A stretch of 64,000 nt of DNA. Origin: Cystobasidium ongulense (taxonomy: Eukaryota; Basidiomycota; Cystobasidiomycetes; Cystobasidiales; Cystobasidiaceae). Location of the stretch: positions 1,446,293 through 1,510,292 of the forward strand of contig BQUP01000006.1 in assembly GCA_022835595.1 (NCBI GenBank), given 5' to 3'. Shown piece after piece: positions 37,057 to 48,836 of the stretch. A model generated the notes under the pieces. That model ran no database searches, was not told the DNA's origin, and saw only the letters and a program-made list of their open reading frames with translations. Made by a program: the position numbers and the translations under genes. How positions within the stretch are numbered: the stretch's first letter is position 1; each line of letters starts with the position of its first letter.

Positions 37057-38916
37057 TCACTCTGCGAGATCGGGAAGCTCCCTATCTGTTTGCCTAGCCT
37101 TTGATGCATCCTTGTAAGCGCTGATTTTGAGCCCTTGCTGAGGACTGAGTCGGACACACCCCGCCATCAGCTTGTTGTCGCATTACTGACGTAGTAAAAA
37201 CATGGGACAAGACGCACTTTAGAGCAAAGTTGCGGCTCAGATCGTCGATATGTATGGAATTGGCGGCGGAGTAGAAGTCCGGGAACTGCAGAAATGTGAG
37301 TAAGCTCTTTCGTGTCAGAATAATTGCGATCCACAGGCTGACCTTTCTCCATATAATTTCCAAAGCCTGTATATGTTCGGGCGATTCAATCATCAAAGCA
37401 GGGTAACCAGATGAAAGTGGCTCACTGACCTTGACTTCGTGTTTAAAAGGCTTGCCATGCCGCGTGGAATAGACGGAGAACATAGGTCCTCGGTCAAGAA
37501 CGAAGGAAATCTTATAATTTTTGGATTCATCGCCGACCATGCCTAGCTCGATGAGCTTGCTTTCTAGCCACATCCACGACGTCTGTGACCTTCGTGGGTG
37601 TTTCAATTCAGGCCCACTTTGGAGCGATTTACTTAAGCTTACCAAATGACGATATCATCTGTGATATGTGAAAGTCAGCTTTGTATCCGAAGAGACTTGG
37701 AAGTAACGGACCTTACAGTAAGGATAGATTGCTTCCAGAAACTCGTGCATGCCCTGTATTGGCCTCGAGGTCAGGAGAAATCGCTATTCGGTGTGGCTCA
37801 AGTAGCTTACAGGCCGCATGTAGTCGATAGCATGGAAATTTTGACTCTTCCAGGCATGCGCTATGAGCAATGTCAGCCGGCTAACGGACGTCACGCTTCC
37901 ATTGTCACATACTGTCCTGAACTCGCAGTGGGATCAGCCTGAGGATAATGCAGGTTTATGCAAGCTGGCTTACTAGGATCGTGTAGTCCAAATCCAATAC
38001 GAGAAGCTTCTTGCCCTTTCTTGGTGGATTCATAATGTTCAATTCCAGTTTGTTGACGCATTCCAGCAATTTGCGTGCGTTCCTCTGCTTGAGTGCCGGA
38101 TCGTCGAGCTTGAGATCTGTCGTAGGGTCAACGTCCTGTCAAGGCTTGAGTTTAGTCAAAAGCACAGAAAGTGCAAGAAATGGGCCGTGGCCACACCTTT
38201 TCATCGAGTGATTCTTGCGGACCAAGATCTAAGCTGGCTTTCACCTCTCTGCCCAAAGGTGTACCTGTATTTTGCGAAGGTATTGGTCAGTTCGGAAAGT
38301 GTATGCAAAGGGCTTAATATGACGTTAGTACCTAACACATTGAACTCCTTTTTCGGCCTATCTTGCAAATTCAGGTGAGCGAGAACAGTGTCATCCTCCG
38401 GCAGTTTGCCCTTGCATAGGTTCAAGATCTTTTGCCTCTCAACAGGAATGGTGGTTTGCGAGAACACGAGAGCTTTGAGATCCCCCACAGTATCCGTTTC
38501 TGCCACTGATGACACGAAGGCAGAGTAAGGTTAGTGGACCGCGTCATATGCAGTAATTAGTTTGACGACTGACCGCTGATATCGTACTGTTGTTAGACGG
38601 GGCAAAGCGAAGTCAGCCTTGACGGTACCGGTCTTAGGCTTAACACGCGTACTGAGTTGCCGGACCACTTGTACTTGAGGTCTAGTACGACCTCTACGAT
38701 AGAGTTCGGCGTAGCAGTGTCTGAACGGCCAGGTTACATCAGCATCGCCTGAGAACACTTGACTGTCTGATGCATCGTACCCATGCTGTTGTTCTTTGCG
38801 GTGCATGAGCTGGATGCGAGCTGATCGACTGGCAGACCTTGATCCTGTACTACGACGACATGGCTGTCTGGAGGTCCCGCAGAGGCCTCGTCGCTCTTCG
38901 AGTCATCGGCCTCCAT
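37057..38916 (-). CDS. Ubiquitin-like domain CTD phosphatase (UBLCP1-type)
   Basis: A nuclear proteasome-associated phosphatase: an N-terminal ubiquitin-like domain docks on the proteasome and a C-terminal HAD/FCP domain dephosphorylates it. Exons include 38781-38916, 38653-38720, a 13-base micro-exon 38574-38586, one starting at 38505, several short ones, and the last at 37057-37144. The ubiquitin-like domain reads VLDLKYKWSGNS, YDISVAETDTVGDLK and LPEDDTVLAHLNL. The catalytic motif KKLLVLDLDYTIL (DxDxT) lies around 37950-38020, followed by MRP and DIVIW, then SQTSWMWLESKL, FVLDRGPMF and HIDDLSRNFALNP. The end DASKARQ...LPDLAE matches the family. The start is placed at 38916, 45 codons before the ubiquitin-like domain, which leaves an acidic extension. 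Several middle exon borders were inferred without listing each. Confidence 0.9.
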
Positions 38917-39586
38917 CGTGAGGCTTCTGGATGATGTGCAGCGGAATTGGAGGAGTCGTTGCAGTCTGAAGGTGCTGCTCCATCGGTGGATGCAAGTCAC
39001 GCGTAGACCGATGGCAGATCAGCAACATAGTCAAGCATACAAGCAAAGCATCAGATAGCTGAAGCAAATTCGGACTGCGGCATCCAAATCCTGCATGCAG
39101 GATTTGAAAGCTGGAACGAGGCTTCGGAGAAGCAAAGTCGGACGGGTCTTTACGGCATCCTTCCTTGTGCATCAACACAACTCTGATGAAAGCCCAATCT
39201 CTCGACTAGTATTGCTTTGATATAGGTAAGGAGTAAAATCGATGGTAGAAAGGGGGAAAAGGAAGCGAGGAAAGAGTAGGACACGGAGACAGGGAGAGAA
39301 ATAGGGTGCGTAATGAAAAGGAAACATGCTAGCGTATACACATCAACGTGGTCGCGCATCAACGCTGGTAGGATCCTTTGTATAAACGCTAAACAGCATT
39401 CATTCAACTCGTTTCTTCTTTCTTTTCCTCCTCTCCGAGTCTCGACCCTTCCCAAGCCGAAGGCATACGAACAAATCTAAACTGTGCTTCGAAGAAGAGC
39501 TCTTCGCGCCAAAACGGAAAAAGCACATCCCTTTCAACGGTGCTTATCTTCTTGCGTTTATTACCGAATCAAAAAGGATAAATTCT
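38917..39586. other. Intergenic, no gene seen
   Basis: UBLCP1 promoter and 14-3-3 3' flank. Purine-rich tract at 39240-39330 on the plus strand; no supported gene. Confidence 0.5.
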
Positions 39587-41521
39587 TTATGAAGCAGGTG
39601 CTGCCTCCTCAGGCTTGGCCTCCTCGGTAGGCTTCTCCTCAGCCGGCGTGGATTCCTGGATGTCGGAAGTCCACAGTGTCAAGTTGTCGCGTAGAAGCTG
39701 CATGATGAGCTGTGAAGCAGGTAAGAGCAGAGTGTCAGATCAAGTCGGATAGTCTGCCCAGCTTTATTCCGAGAAGGCTCGTAGATGTTGGCACTTACTG
39801 TAGAGTCCTTGTAGCTTTCCTCGGAAAGTGTATCGAGCTCAGCGATGGCATCATCGAAAGCCTGCTTGGCGAGATGGCAAGCACGGTCGGGCGAGTTGAG
39901 GATCTCGTAGTAGAAGACGGAGAAGTTGAGAGCAAGTCCCAATCGGATGGGGTGGGTAGGGGCGAGGTCGGTCTGGGCGATCTCGGTAGCCTGCTTGTAA
40001 GACTCGTGAGCGGCCTCGGAAGCGCCTGTGAATTCATGAATTCAGAGAAAGCTCATCAGATTGCTGTTCCCATTTTTGAGCTTGTCAAAGAGTAGGAAAA
40101 GTTGCTCACCCTTGCGGGAGTCACCTGAAGCGAATTCGGCAAGGTATCGGTGGTAGTCACCCTTCCTATAAGAGCAGAATAAGCAAGCCATTAGCAAATG
40201 CTGCTTGAAATAGCTTGGCATGATAGAGTAGACTTACATCTTGTGGTAGAAGACCTTGCTCTCACCAGCCTGAGCAGAGGGGATAAGGTGCTGGTCGAGA
40301 ACGGCGAGAATATCGTTGCAGACATCGGCGAGCTCGGCTTCGACCTTGTTTCTGTAGCTCTTGATCTTCTCGACTTGGGCGGCGTTGCCCTTGGACTCCT
40401 CCTTCTGCTCAATGGAGGAAATGATTCTCCATGAGGCACGTCGGGCACCAATGACCTGTGACATGAGAGATACACAAATGTTCAGCATGTGCATGAGAAT
40501 TGGGACAGTATGATAGGGCGAGGCAGGCGACTCACGTTCTTGTAGGCCACGGAGAGAAGGTTGCGCTCTTCGACGGTGAGTTCCTGGCCGAGCTGTTAGA
40601 ACAAAGAAGAAACATTGTCAGCAGACTAATACAATTGAAGCGAGCGCAAAGAGAAGTCAAGCAATGTGCTTACCTTGGCGACGTTCTTCATGTAGGTGAC
40701 CTGGAGAGGAAGGGAATGACGCGTTAGGCGACGGTGAGCCGAGACTCGGAATAGAGCAGCTGCAAGTTTACCATCTCATCGTATCGCTCAGCCTGCTCGG
40801 CGAGCTAATGAAGAAGGGAAGAGAAAGCATCAGTATTGGTTGCTGTGACAGGCTGGTGTGGGGTGTTGTAAACCTACCTTGGCCATGTAGACATCGGTTT
40901 CCCGGTCCTGCATGATAAGGAAGAGGAGAACCAAGGACAGGTCAGCATGGGCATATGAGCAAGGGTGCCTACGCGGTCGAAAGTGTAACAGTAGGGAAGA
41001 GAGAGGCTTTCTGCAACTGCAACCAAAGTGATAGAGGCAGCGGACAAAGGCACGAGCCAGGCCCCCGCTCTGAAAGCAGGTCTTCCGCCATGCATGTGGG
41101 CGGGACACAGCAGAGCGTGGCCGCGAGCAGACAGAGGGTGCTCGCTGTGACGCAGAGTCTCGCTCTGGTGTGCTTGCGCGTGCAGCTTGCAGACGACAGC
41201 GCCAAAGAGGAGAGGCGATTGCGACTTCGCGCGTTTGCCAGGCTGAGCAGGTTGGCGTGGCTCGCTGTCTGTCCGCGACACGGGCAGGCCGGACAGCAGA
41301 TACGAGCAGCCGTCGCCGTCCTCCAGCAGCATGCTATGCCTGCATGCCATCTCTGGCTCCATCTCTGTCCGTCTGGCGTGGCCTTTCCCTTGACCCCAGC
41401 CGTTTGTTCTGCGTGACTCTTTGTGCCCCAATGTGTACGGGCCAGCGCAGCACAGCGGGACGGCAGGGTGGCAGACGACGAGACCGCGTCCGAGATGCGG
41501 CGCACTTACGCTTGAGGACAT
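39587..41521 (-). CDS. BMH1: 14-3-3 protein
   Basis: Nine exons in phase: 41510-41521 (12 bases, MSSS), 40878-40907, 40772-40804, 40674-40700, 40536-40592, 40238-40455, 40110-40165, 39799-40025 and 39587-39709. They give 260 residues. 14-3-3 dimers bind phospho-Ser/Thr proteins in cytosol and nucleus. The family order is intact: [39 protein letters not shown] with the phosphate-binding Arg, [19 protein letters not shown], then helix 8-9 [11 protein letters not shown] and the terminal [14 protein letters not shown]. The tail is acidic. The first intron, 40908-41509, is 602 bases, far longer than any other I resolved here. It appears to be the only 14-3-3 gene in the window. Confidence 0.95.
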
Positions 41522-42382
41522 GACTGCGAGTGTGGTGGGTGGTGTTGAGGGTGGGAGAGAGTGAGATTGCGTTCCTGGGCTGTGCGGGTGATTGGAACGG
41601 AGGCAAAAAGGCAAAGGCAGAAGAGCGAGAGCAGACAGAGGCGGGCGTGCAGCTTGGAGGACGAGTGCGACGTGGGTCCTGCTGGGTTGGGCGAGCACTT
41701 GGCTATGCGTGCGGGATGGTGCAGTAGTGCTGCTGTCGCGGTCTGGTGCTGCCATGGATCGGCAGCTTGCTCATCATCATCATCAACCGCCCGCCAGCAG
41801 CACCTCGCCCGTCAGCATTCTGGCTGGATTGGGACAGGAAGCATCATCACGCACGCTGACAGGCTCCAGACACCACACCAACATAGCTGCACATGAACTC
41901 ACCGCGCAAGGCTATTGCACATGCTCACCGAGGTCCCTTCTTCACCCAGCTGCTGCTTGACAAGCCTCAATCTCCCTCTGATTGGCTGACCGATGGATGG
42001 AAATGGGATACATCTGCATCCAGCTTCACTGAATTAGAAGCACAACTATATTGCAGAGCAATCTCATCTAAGCCAAGCGAGTCACAAATACAAAGCACTG
42101 CAGGGCGCACGGGAAAAGGCGGAAGGATTGCATAGAGAGGTGTTTCTGAGGGTAAGTCTGGAGCTGCAGTTCTAGGACATGACTGAAATGGAGAGCTGAT
42201 TTCTCGTCTATCAGTACACTTTAGCTTAGCAGAGTATGGCTCCTGGCGGAAACATAAAGACGTCGACACATCTCTGAGCCTCTGGCAGCCCCCTGACTGC
42301 CTCCTAGAGCAATTGCAGTCAGCACAATCAGCCAGCCCCTCACCAAAACCGGTCTGAACATACTGAAACTTCATGAGGGTCT
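41522..42382. other. Intergenic, 14-3-3 upstream region
   Basis: GC-richer than the surroundings near 41530-41800, probably the 14-3-3 promoter and leader. A CAT repeat sits at 41772-41785. Long open frames crossing this stretch overlap the 14-3-3 exons in the wrong register and were rejected. Confidence 0.5.
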
Positions 42383-43155
42383 CTACATCATGTCTCGCAT
42401 GCCTCCCATGCCCTGTCTCCGGCTGTGGGTCATGCAAGTAAATCAATCCGAGAAGGAGAGTCAGCACCATTTGGCAGTATTATCGAGAGGAATTACCTGT
42501 TCTGGCCAGCCTGGTAGAACATAAAAGTGGATATCTAAGTACATTCAAAGTAGGAGATCCCAAGGAGGATGCCACGTGTCAGCACAAAGCTCTCGCTTTC
42601 AGGGCGGCAGGCAATGGCTAGAGCAACTTACAATTATGCCGAAAATACCACCAATGCTCAATCCAATCACGAGACTGGCGGAACAAGCAAATGAGTATAA
42701 GTCAGTTTAGCTCGGATCCATCCCTGAATCTGCTCCTTTTCCCGGTCCGGGAGACTTCAATAGCCAAGACAATTACTCACACGAGAGGCGTGGTATTGGT
42801 CGTACCAATAGTATCACCCCAACGACACAGTTCCAGTGTTTTGACGACCGTTGTCGCTGCACGTGGAGCAAGCGCTAAATTGCGTGGCTGAGCCGGTTCG
42901 GACGCCTGCACGAAGCCTGACGGGTCCGTTATCAAGTCGAAATCCACAAATTCAAGCTGTCAGCTTTGAGCCTTGGTTCATGCTGGGAGCTGAGCATGAG
43001 CCTCCAGAGAGGCGAAGCAGTTGCACTGCTGACCTACAGGCTGAGTTTTGCAGAAGCGTTATGAGCCATACTAGGTGGATTGTCGATACAAAGAAGGGCG
43101 GCAAGGATGCACTTGGTGACGCCTTTCGAGGTGGAACCCTAAGGTGTGTTTTCAT
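42383..43155 (-). CDS. Tandem membrane-protein family, copy 1
   Basis: Five exons: 43038-43155, 42781-42916, 42632-42674, 42497-42534 and 42383-42422; 124 residues. N-terminal basic PRKAS then a hydrophobic segment HLVWLITLLQNSAC that may be a signal peptide or anchor. A short outside region follows with QPRNLALAPRA and LELCRWGDTIG. Then a Gly-zipper transmembrane helix VIGLSIGGIFGII runs into FYQAGQN, and a short basic tail ends in DMM. Exons 1, 3 and 4 have the same lengths (118, 43, 38) and phases as copy 2. I know of no named family. The predicted form is a type I single-pass protein. Confidence 0.75.
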
Positions 43156-43584
43156 CTTGTAGGCTATGCCTTCCATTATAGTATAGTCAACGCGGGTATG
43201 TCCCTGCACTATTCTCCAGCAGATCTTGACGAGCAGGTCTGTTCGTGGCTCTGGGTAGCTTTGGATATTGAACTTTCGAGGTTGGCATGAGCGCAAGCCA
43301 GCATGAAGACATCTGCTCCCTGAAGTATCACTCGTCCATCTCCAACTCCTTGATGTATGCTGACCTTACCCCGCCTTCAGATTGGCCCAGTTCCGATATT
43401 AGCAGCGCCCGAAGTTGGCATCTGATACAAGACAGATCATGTCCCAACAAATGAGCCGAATACAAGTGGCTTTGATAGACAGTAGTTGGCTGAAGAGTGT
43501 TGCACAAAGCTACGTAGAACACAAGGATACCGTAGCTTTCGGATTCTTTGAGGTATAATCGAGGCAAGTCTGGACACGGAAAGC
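43156..43584. other. Spacer between family copies 1 and 2
   Basis: Contains the copy 1 promoter and copy 2 3' flank. No extra gene seen. Confidence 0.5.
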
Positions 43585-44563
43585 TTAATACATCATTGGC
43601 CAACCACCACCACCCCTACCTCCTTTACTTTGTAGAAGAAACTGACCATCAGCGAACAAGTCTGTGAGGCAACGAGTTTCAACTATCCTCACCTTGCTTG
43701 TCAAGAAAGATAGAACAGCATATTTTCAAGGCATCAGAGGAGAGAGGACCCGGGCCGACACCTTTCAGTATCGGAGGAGATAACAGCGACAATTCTGACA
43801 CGGAATAACCTCGTCTACCCACTCAAAGAACATTTATTAGCTAGAGGAGGCAGCAGGAGCGAGAGAAATTGAATCTTGGTACAAAGAGGTTGAGAAGTGG
43901 AAAAAGTTAGCACTGTTTGGCAGGTTGTTGAGCATACTTACCTGTTCTGACCAGCCTGGTAGAACGTGAAGGTGGCTACCTAAGATTCGTTCGAAGGAGG
44001 ATACCCGATGGAGAAAGCTACCTGTCAGGACCCAGCTTTGTGCCTCTCTAAAGGCGGTGGGATCAAAGCTAAGCAACTTACAATTATGCCCACAATACCG
44101 CCGATGCTCAATCCAACCACGAGACTGAAAGAACAAGCACATAGATATCAGGTACTCTGACATTCCCCTGCTTTGGCTTCTTCCTCCCAGGCCGCGAGGC
44201 ATGATTACTCGAGGCAGTCACTTACGCGAGAGGCGTGGTATTGGTACCAATGGTATCATTCCAGCGACACACTTCTTGCGTTTTAGCAAAAGTCGCCCGA
44301 GGTGCGAGGGCTAAGCCACGGGGCTGAATCGGTTCGACTGCCTGCGCGAAGCCTGGAGCAATCATTATCAAGTCAAGATACGTCGATAGCATTAGCTGAG
44401 GTCTCACGCCTCCCAAGAGGGGACGCAGTCGCATTGTGGACTTACAGCCTGAATTTTGAAGAAGCGCAATGAGCCATACTAGACGGGCTATGCATGTGAA
44501 AAAGGGGGACGAGAGTCTAAAGGGCGAGACCTTCCGCGGGGAATCAGCGTTTCGTGAGTTCAT
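43585..44563 (-). CDS. Tandem membrane-protein family, copy 2
   Basis: Five exons: 44446-44563, 44226-44352, 44082-44124, 43942-43979 and 43585-43627; 122 residues. The start ATG aligns with that of copy 1 (both are followed by a PRK at about residue 9). Hydrophobic leader RLVWLIALLQNSGC; outer region QPRGLALAPRA and EVCRWNDTIGTNTTPLA; transmembrane helix VVGLSIGGIVGIIVATF; then FYQAGQNS and a Gly/Arg tail GGRGGGGWPMMY. Most similar to copy 1, so the 1/2 duplication is later than the split from copy 3. Function unknown. The single Cys and NDT sequon in the outer region suggest a glycosylated ectodomain. Confidence 0.75.
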
Positions 44564-45006
44564 CTTTGACGACATGTATGCGATATCTCCACACTCAAAA
44601 GCTGGCATGTCCCTGCACAATCCTTCGGAAGGTTTTGACGAGCTGTCTGTCGCTTGATGACGCGTTGAAGTTGGAATGTTCAAGGATTAGGAGGAGGGCA
44701 AGGCGGCATAAAGATATCTACTTTCTCTAGTATCGCTCGTCTATCTCCAAGCCCTAATGCATGTTGACCTGACCCGCCTCAAGTGGCTCCCGTCCGATGT
44801 TGGCATCGCCCGAAGTGGGCAGTCTGACAGTGGCCTGTCTCGCACAACAGACAGAGCAAGTTTTGCGACACAGGCGAGTGCGAGTGAATTTAACAGACAA
44901 ACAATTTGATGACATAATTTGCACGAAGCTCTATAAAACATTAATAAACAGTAAATAATGTCTATGGTAACGTAGAATCGAGCATGTATGAATGAGAGCG
45001 AGCTTG
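44564..45006. other. Spacer between family copies 2 and 3
   Basis: Copy 2 upstream region and copy 3 3' flank; no extra gene seen. Confidence 0.5.
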
Positions 45007-45561
45007 TTACATCATTGGAGCATTTCCTCCTGCCCTACCTGCTGCTCTGCTGTTGTAGGAGAAAATGATTGTCAGCGGACATCTTTTCAGCAATGCGAGA
45101 TTCGATCGTCCTCACCTCGCTTTCCCAGACAGATAGAATAGCATCATCGAAATCTACAGCAGAGAAGCGTCAGGTTCGCATACAGACACGACGATGTTTG
45201 CAATTCAGGAGCGCGCTTACGATAATACCTGCTACTCCGCCAATTGTGAGACCGACTACAAGTCTAGACACCAAAGAGCATCAGAAGTAGTAGACTTGCT
45301 TGCCAGGTTTGACACTCACACAATTGGTTTGACAGTAGTACCGGTGATGAGGTCGTTCCAGTGGCAGACGTACTCCACCTTGGCAGCCGCTCTAGCAACT
45401 AGACGGCTTTCATAGCCATGAAATGCATCTGAATAAGCCGATACTGCGAAAAAGGAGAAATATCAGCCTGGATGTTCATGGCAGTAGCGTGTATATGATG
45501 CAGTACCATTCATACTGGACAAGGCAAAAGTCAGGAAGAGGGCTAGGTATGGCTGTATCAT
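45007..45561 (-). CDS. Tandem membrane-protein family, copy 3
   Basis: Five exons: 45507-45561, 45320-45443, 45221-45263, 45116-45153 and 45007-45049; 100 residues. A clean signal peptide, MIQPYLALFLTFALSS, replaces the long basic leader of copies 1 and 2. The rest keeps the plan: RLVARAA, then YVCHWNDLITGTT with the shared C-x-W, transmembrane helix VVGLTIGGVAGIIISMMLFYL, and tail GRAGGNAPMM. Exons 3, 4 and 5 have the same lengths as copy 2 (43, 38, 43), confirming common descent. This copy is the best guide to topology: secreted N terminus, one membrane helix, and a cytosolic tail of about 18 residues. Confidence 0.78.
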
Positions 45562-46057
45562 TGTACAGTGTTCTACTGTTGGGCAGGCCTGACAATCCGA
45601 GGTAGCGGGTATGTCCTGGGTGTACAGATCGCCTGAGCTTGAGTACAGGAGGTCTGGCTGCTGATACGGCTAGATACAGTCGTAAGTCTTGCGCGGAGGG
45701 GAAGCGACCAATAAAAGGTTTTTTTCTGATAGAAGAGGACAATCGGGTTGGTGTTCAGGCAAGCCTAGCCTGACTTTGCCAATTTCGACCAATTGGATAC
45801 CGCCCCTCAGAGTTTGCTGAACAAGCGAACAAATCTTCACCGCCATTACCGTTGCAGCGGCAAACAAGGTGCAGGCGACTGCGCATGGCCGTGAGCGCTG
45901 CAACTGAGATGTAAACAGGGGCGGAACCAAGGGGTAGAGTAGTGCAGCAGCCCTCCTGCAAGCATGAAGGTTGAAGACTGGCCTCAAGTCTAGCGGCCGT
46001 GCATCTCGCAAAAGGGGTGAACGTGGGATTGAGCGCTTAATACGGCCTAGGACTTCG
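45562..46057. other. Intergenic, no gene seen
   Basis: Copy 3 promoter and MRS2 3' flank. An open frame that reads through here from the MRS2 end is in the wrong register. Confidence 0.5.
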
Positions 46058-48174
46058 TTATCTATATCTGCCAACGGCTTTAGCGTGCTCTCGCTCCTGC
46101 TTTTCCTGTCTCTTTCTTCGGCTTCTTTCGTAGTATAGCGCCTTGCGCCCGTAAGCATCCGAGAGTGTATGGCCTGGTCTGGCAGGGTGGTAGTCACCAA
46201 ATACACCTTGACCGAGTCCAATCCGGCGCAGTCTGTATACTCTCCGTAGTCCACCTATCGTCACCGTGCAAACGAGGACGAAAGCCAGCCCACTCGTAAT
46301 CCAAAACGCGTAGGGCGTCGTCTCGAGCGAAGAATGCAACTAGGGAGAGGAAGTAAATATATCGTATCACCTACTTTTCCAATGTGTTTGGGAGCTTACA
46401 TTCATTCCGAATAAGCCAGCAATAACTGGTCGTACGCGTAAAATCAGTCCCTGGACACACTGTCCGCTCAAGAGCAATGCTTACAGGCTCCCGATGCCAG
46501 TCCCATGGTCGCTATTGAAGCCTAAGGTTTGCATCAGCCATCTGGATTTGCCAATCGATTTTGTGGTACCAAGTACCTGAAGGTCCAATGTAAGGAGAGA
46601 ATTGCGACTAGAATCTAGGATGAGTTCGATAACGTCTTGCGTTTGATGTACATTTGCCTGGTGATGATGCTCATAGTCTCAGCGCTACGTTCTAGATTGT
46701 GTACGACAGACCACATCACATACCACCAGTGTGTCAACCTCGTTGACGATTTCTTCGACTTGTTTGCTGAAACTTTCCAAGAGCATTTCGACCTCTGAAA
46801 ATCATTGACTGGGCATCAGCAATCTCTCTACTTGATCAAGGTCTTGACGCACCTTGATGGTCATCCTGATCTCTAGGCTTTAGATACGCTTCGGAGAGGT
46901 ACATGGCAGACATGTCATCGTCCTGCTCTAACACTTCGTCTATAGCAGCCTGAACACTTTTTGCGCGTTTTTGAAACACGGACAGCTGGCGAGAATATTG
47001 CAGAAGTTTGCGTAACTCGCTTGGTACTGTACGAGTTTAGTCAATTAGTCGCTGATTCGTGTGAGACAATTCTACCCTAAATCTCTGCATGCTTACCGAT
47101 ATGGCTCTCTAGTGGCCCAATGAGCTTGTCAACAGCGTCTCTGTGGACATTCCACTCTTCTTCCAAGGCAGTAGATACACTCGACAAAGCCGCTTCTAGT
47201 GCTCTGAATTCGTACGGTAAGCCACCTGAACCTCTGTAGCCAGCTCGCAAGCTTGCCTGAAATAAACGTAATCAGTCGAGTTGCAGACGGAAGATGTCGT
47301 CTGACGAGACACCCACCGAGAGGTCCTTCTGGAAGGACTGTAATGTGATGGAATCGGTAGTGCCAATAGCATCAACCAGTATAACGACGTTGGACTTGAT
47401 GAGCATTCTGATATGAAGCATGTTCAGGAGGATCGCTTCTTTACGGACCAATCTACATAAAGAAGCTCAGAATAGATCCTGTTTGCAAGATAATAACACC
47501 ACCTACATAGTCGGGATGACATTCGGTATGCGAGAATCTATCTTTCTCAGATCTCTGGGTTGTAGATTATGTTGAGCGCAAAGTGCATTTTTCGCCACTG
47601 ACTCGCTGTGCTTCTGGATGTTTCCCTCAGCGTCAAAGGTCGTGCAGCGGATGATGAGATCTCGATACGAAGGACTGTGACTGTCGGAGGTATACCTCGG
47701 CGGTTCATCGTCTAACGTCAGTCGAGCATTCGCTTGAACTGCGCGCGCTTGTCGTTCTTCACCAGAAGTTGGAGACTCTTGCTTCTCAGAAAGTGAGCTT
47801 TCGAGGCCTTCACTTTTCTCGGGAAGAGAGTCTAGATGTGCTTTGAGCCAGCTTTTCTCCAAATCTGTCTGAGGTTTGCCGTCCCAAAGATCTTGTCTCT
47901 TGAGATTGGAATCGAAAAACGTGACCGGACCTTTCGATGATGAAGCTGATCTTCTAACAACCCCAGGGATCGCTCTGAAAGCAGTCTGGCGATGTGCTCC
48001 CGGATGAGGTGCTGGCGTATGAATCCTGCGCAGTGAGCATGCTGTTTTTGCCAGGTGCTGAAATTGGCGACCGCCGCTGAAGGAGCGTGTGTGCTTTGGC
48101 ACTGCGGCTCGCTGGCATAGAGCATACACCTCTATAGGCAGAGTGAGGCGTGTCAGCCAGTGAGTGTGACTCAT
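46058..48174 (-). CDS. MRS2: Mitochondrial magnesium channel (CorA-type)
   Basis: MRS2/LPE10 proteins form pentameric Mg2+ channels in the inner mitochondrial membrane. The signature GMN loop is at the end of TM1 (AGLFGMN, near 46400), joined across an intron to the TM2 exon 46058-46339 (YAFWITSGLAFVLVCTVTI). Upstream blocks: RDLIIRCTTFDAEGNI, LQPRDLRKIDSRIPNVIPT, then IRMLIKSNVVILVD, a long helical region with LPYEFRALEAAL, and HQTQDVIELILDSSRN. The N-terminal 100 residues are rich in Arg, Ser and Ala with few acids, as expected for a mitochondrial presequence. First ATG at 48174. Exons between 47503 and 46400 follow the homologous order, but not every border was listed. Confidence 0.92.
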
Positions 48175-48836
48175 TTTGAATTTTCTATCAAATCATAGAG
48201 CTTCTGAGGCGCTTCTCGCTGCTATTCTAGCATACATCCCAATGCTGGATTGAGCCCGATCACCTTTTGGTTGCGCTCTTCTTCGACGCTATCGTACATC
48301 GATGTAGCTAGAAAGAGCGATAGAGACGCGTAACATCAATTTACCACAGCGACACACTCAGCACCAAGCACGCCCCCACACATGTGAAAGCCATCTGAGG
48401 AGCGGCTTCCTCCTACAGGCCTTCTTTTGCCACTGATCGTTCCAAGACAAGCATTCATTGTCTGGATTCAAGGAAATTGCAGTCTTTGAGGCAGGGCAAC
48501 AGTCGTATTGCTATAAGAAGACAAAATCAGCCTAGAGAGTACAGCAGTCAAATTCAAGAGAAATTCGAGTTACCAAGCTTGATACATGCCAATCTGTACG
48601 CTATGGACTAAAGAACCGAACATGCCAAAGATAATGCAAGCTTCTCGTGTATTCAAGAGCTTGCACCCTCACATGCGTTACTATTAGCAGTAATGTGTAA
48701 ATATAATGTTGGTAAATACAAGCTGGTACATCTTGGGATTAGACTCCCTTTGCGGGCGCGTTAATTTCTCTCAACAACGACTACTTGCGATACGACTCGG
48801 TTGCAAAGCTTCTTCTTTTGTTATAGTAAAGTCACA
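48175..48836. other. Intergenic, no gene seen
   Basis: MRS2 promoter region and 3' flank of the WOPR gene; no supported open frame. Confidence 0.5.

Noticed and set aside
40874-41755. 293-codon open frame on the minus strand across the 14-3-3 start and first intron
   Set aside because: It overlaps 14-3-3 exons in the wrong register, spans a clear splice donor and acceptor, and has no domain. GC-rich DNA gives long chance frames.
45670-46254. 194-codon minus frame overlapping the end of MRS2
   Set aside because: Runs in a different register from the MRS2 last exon, which has the GMN-linked TM2 sequence.
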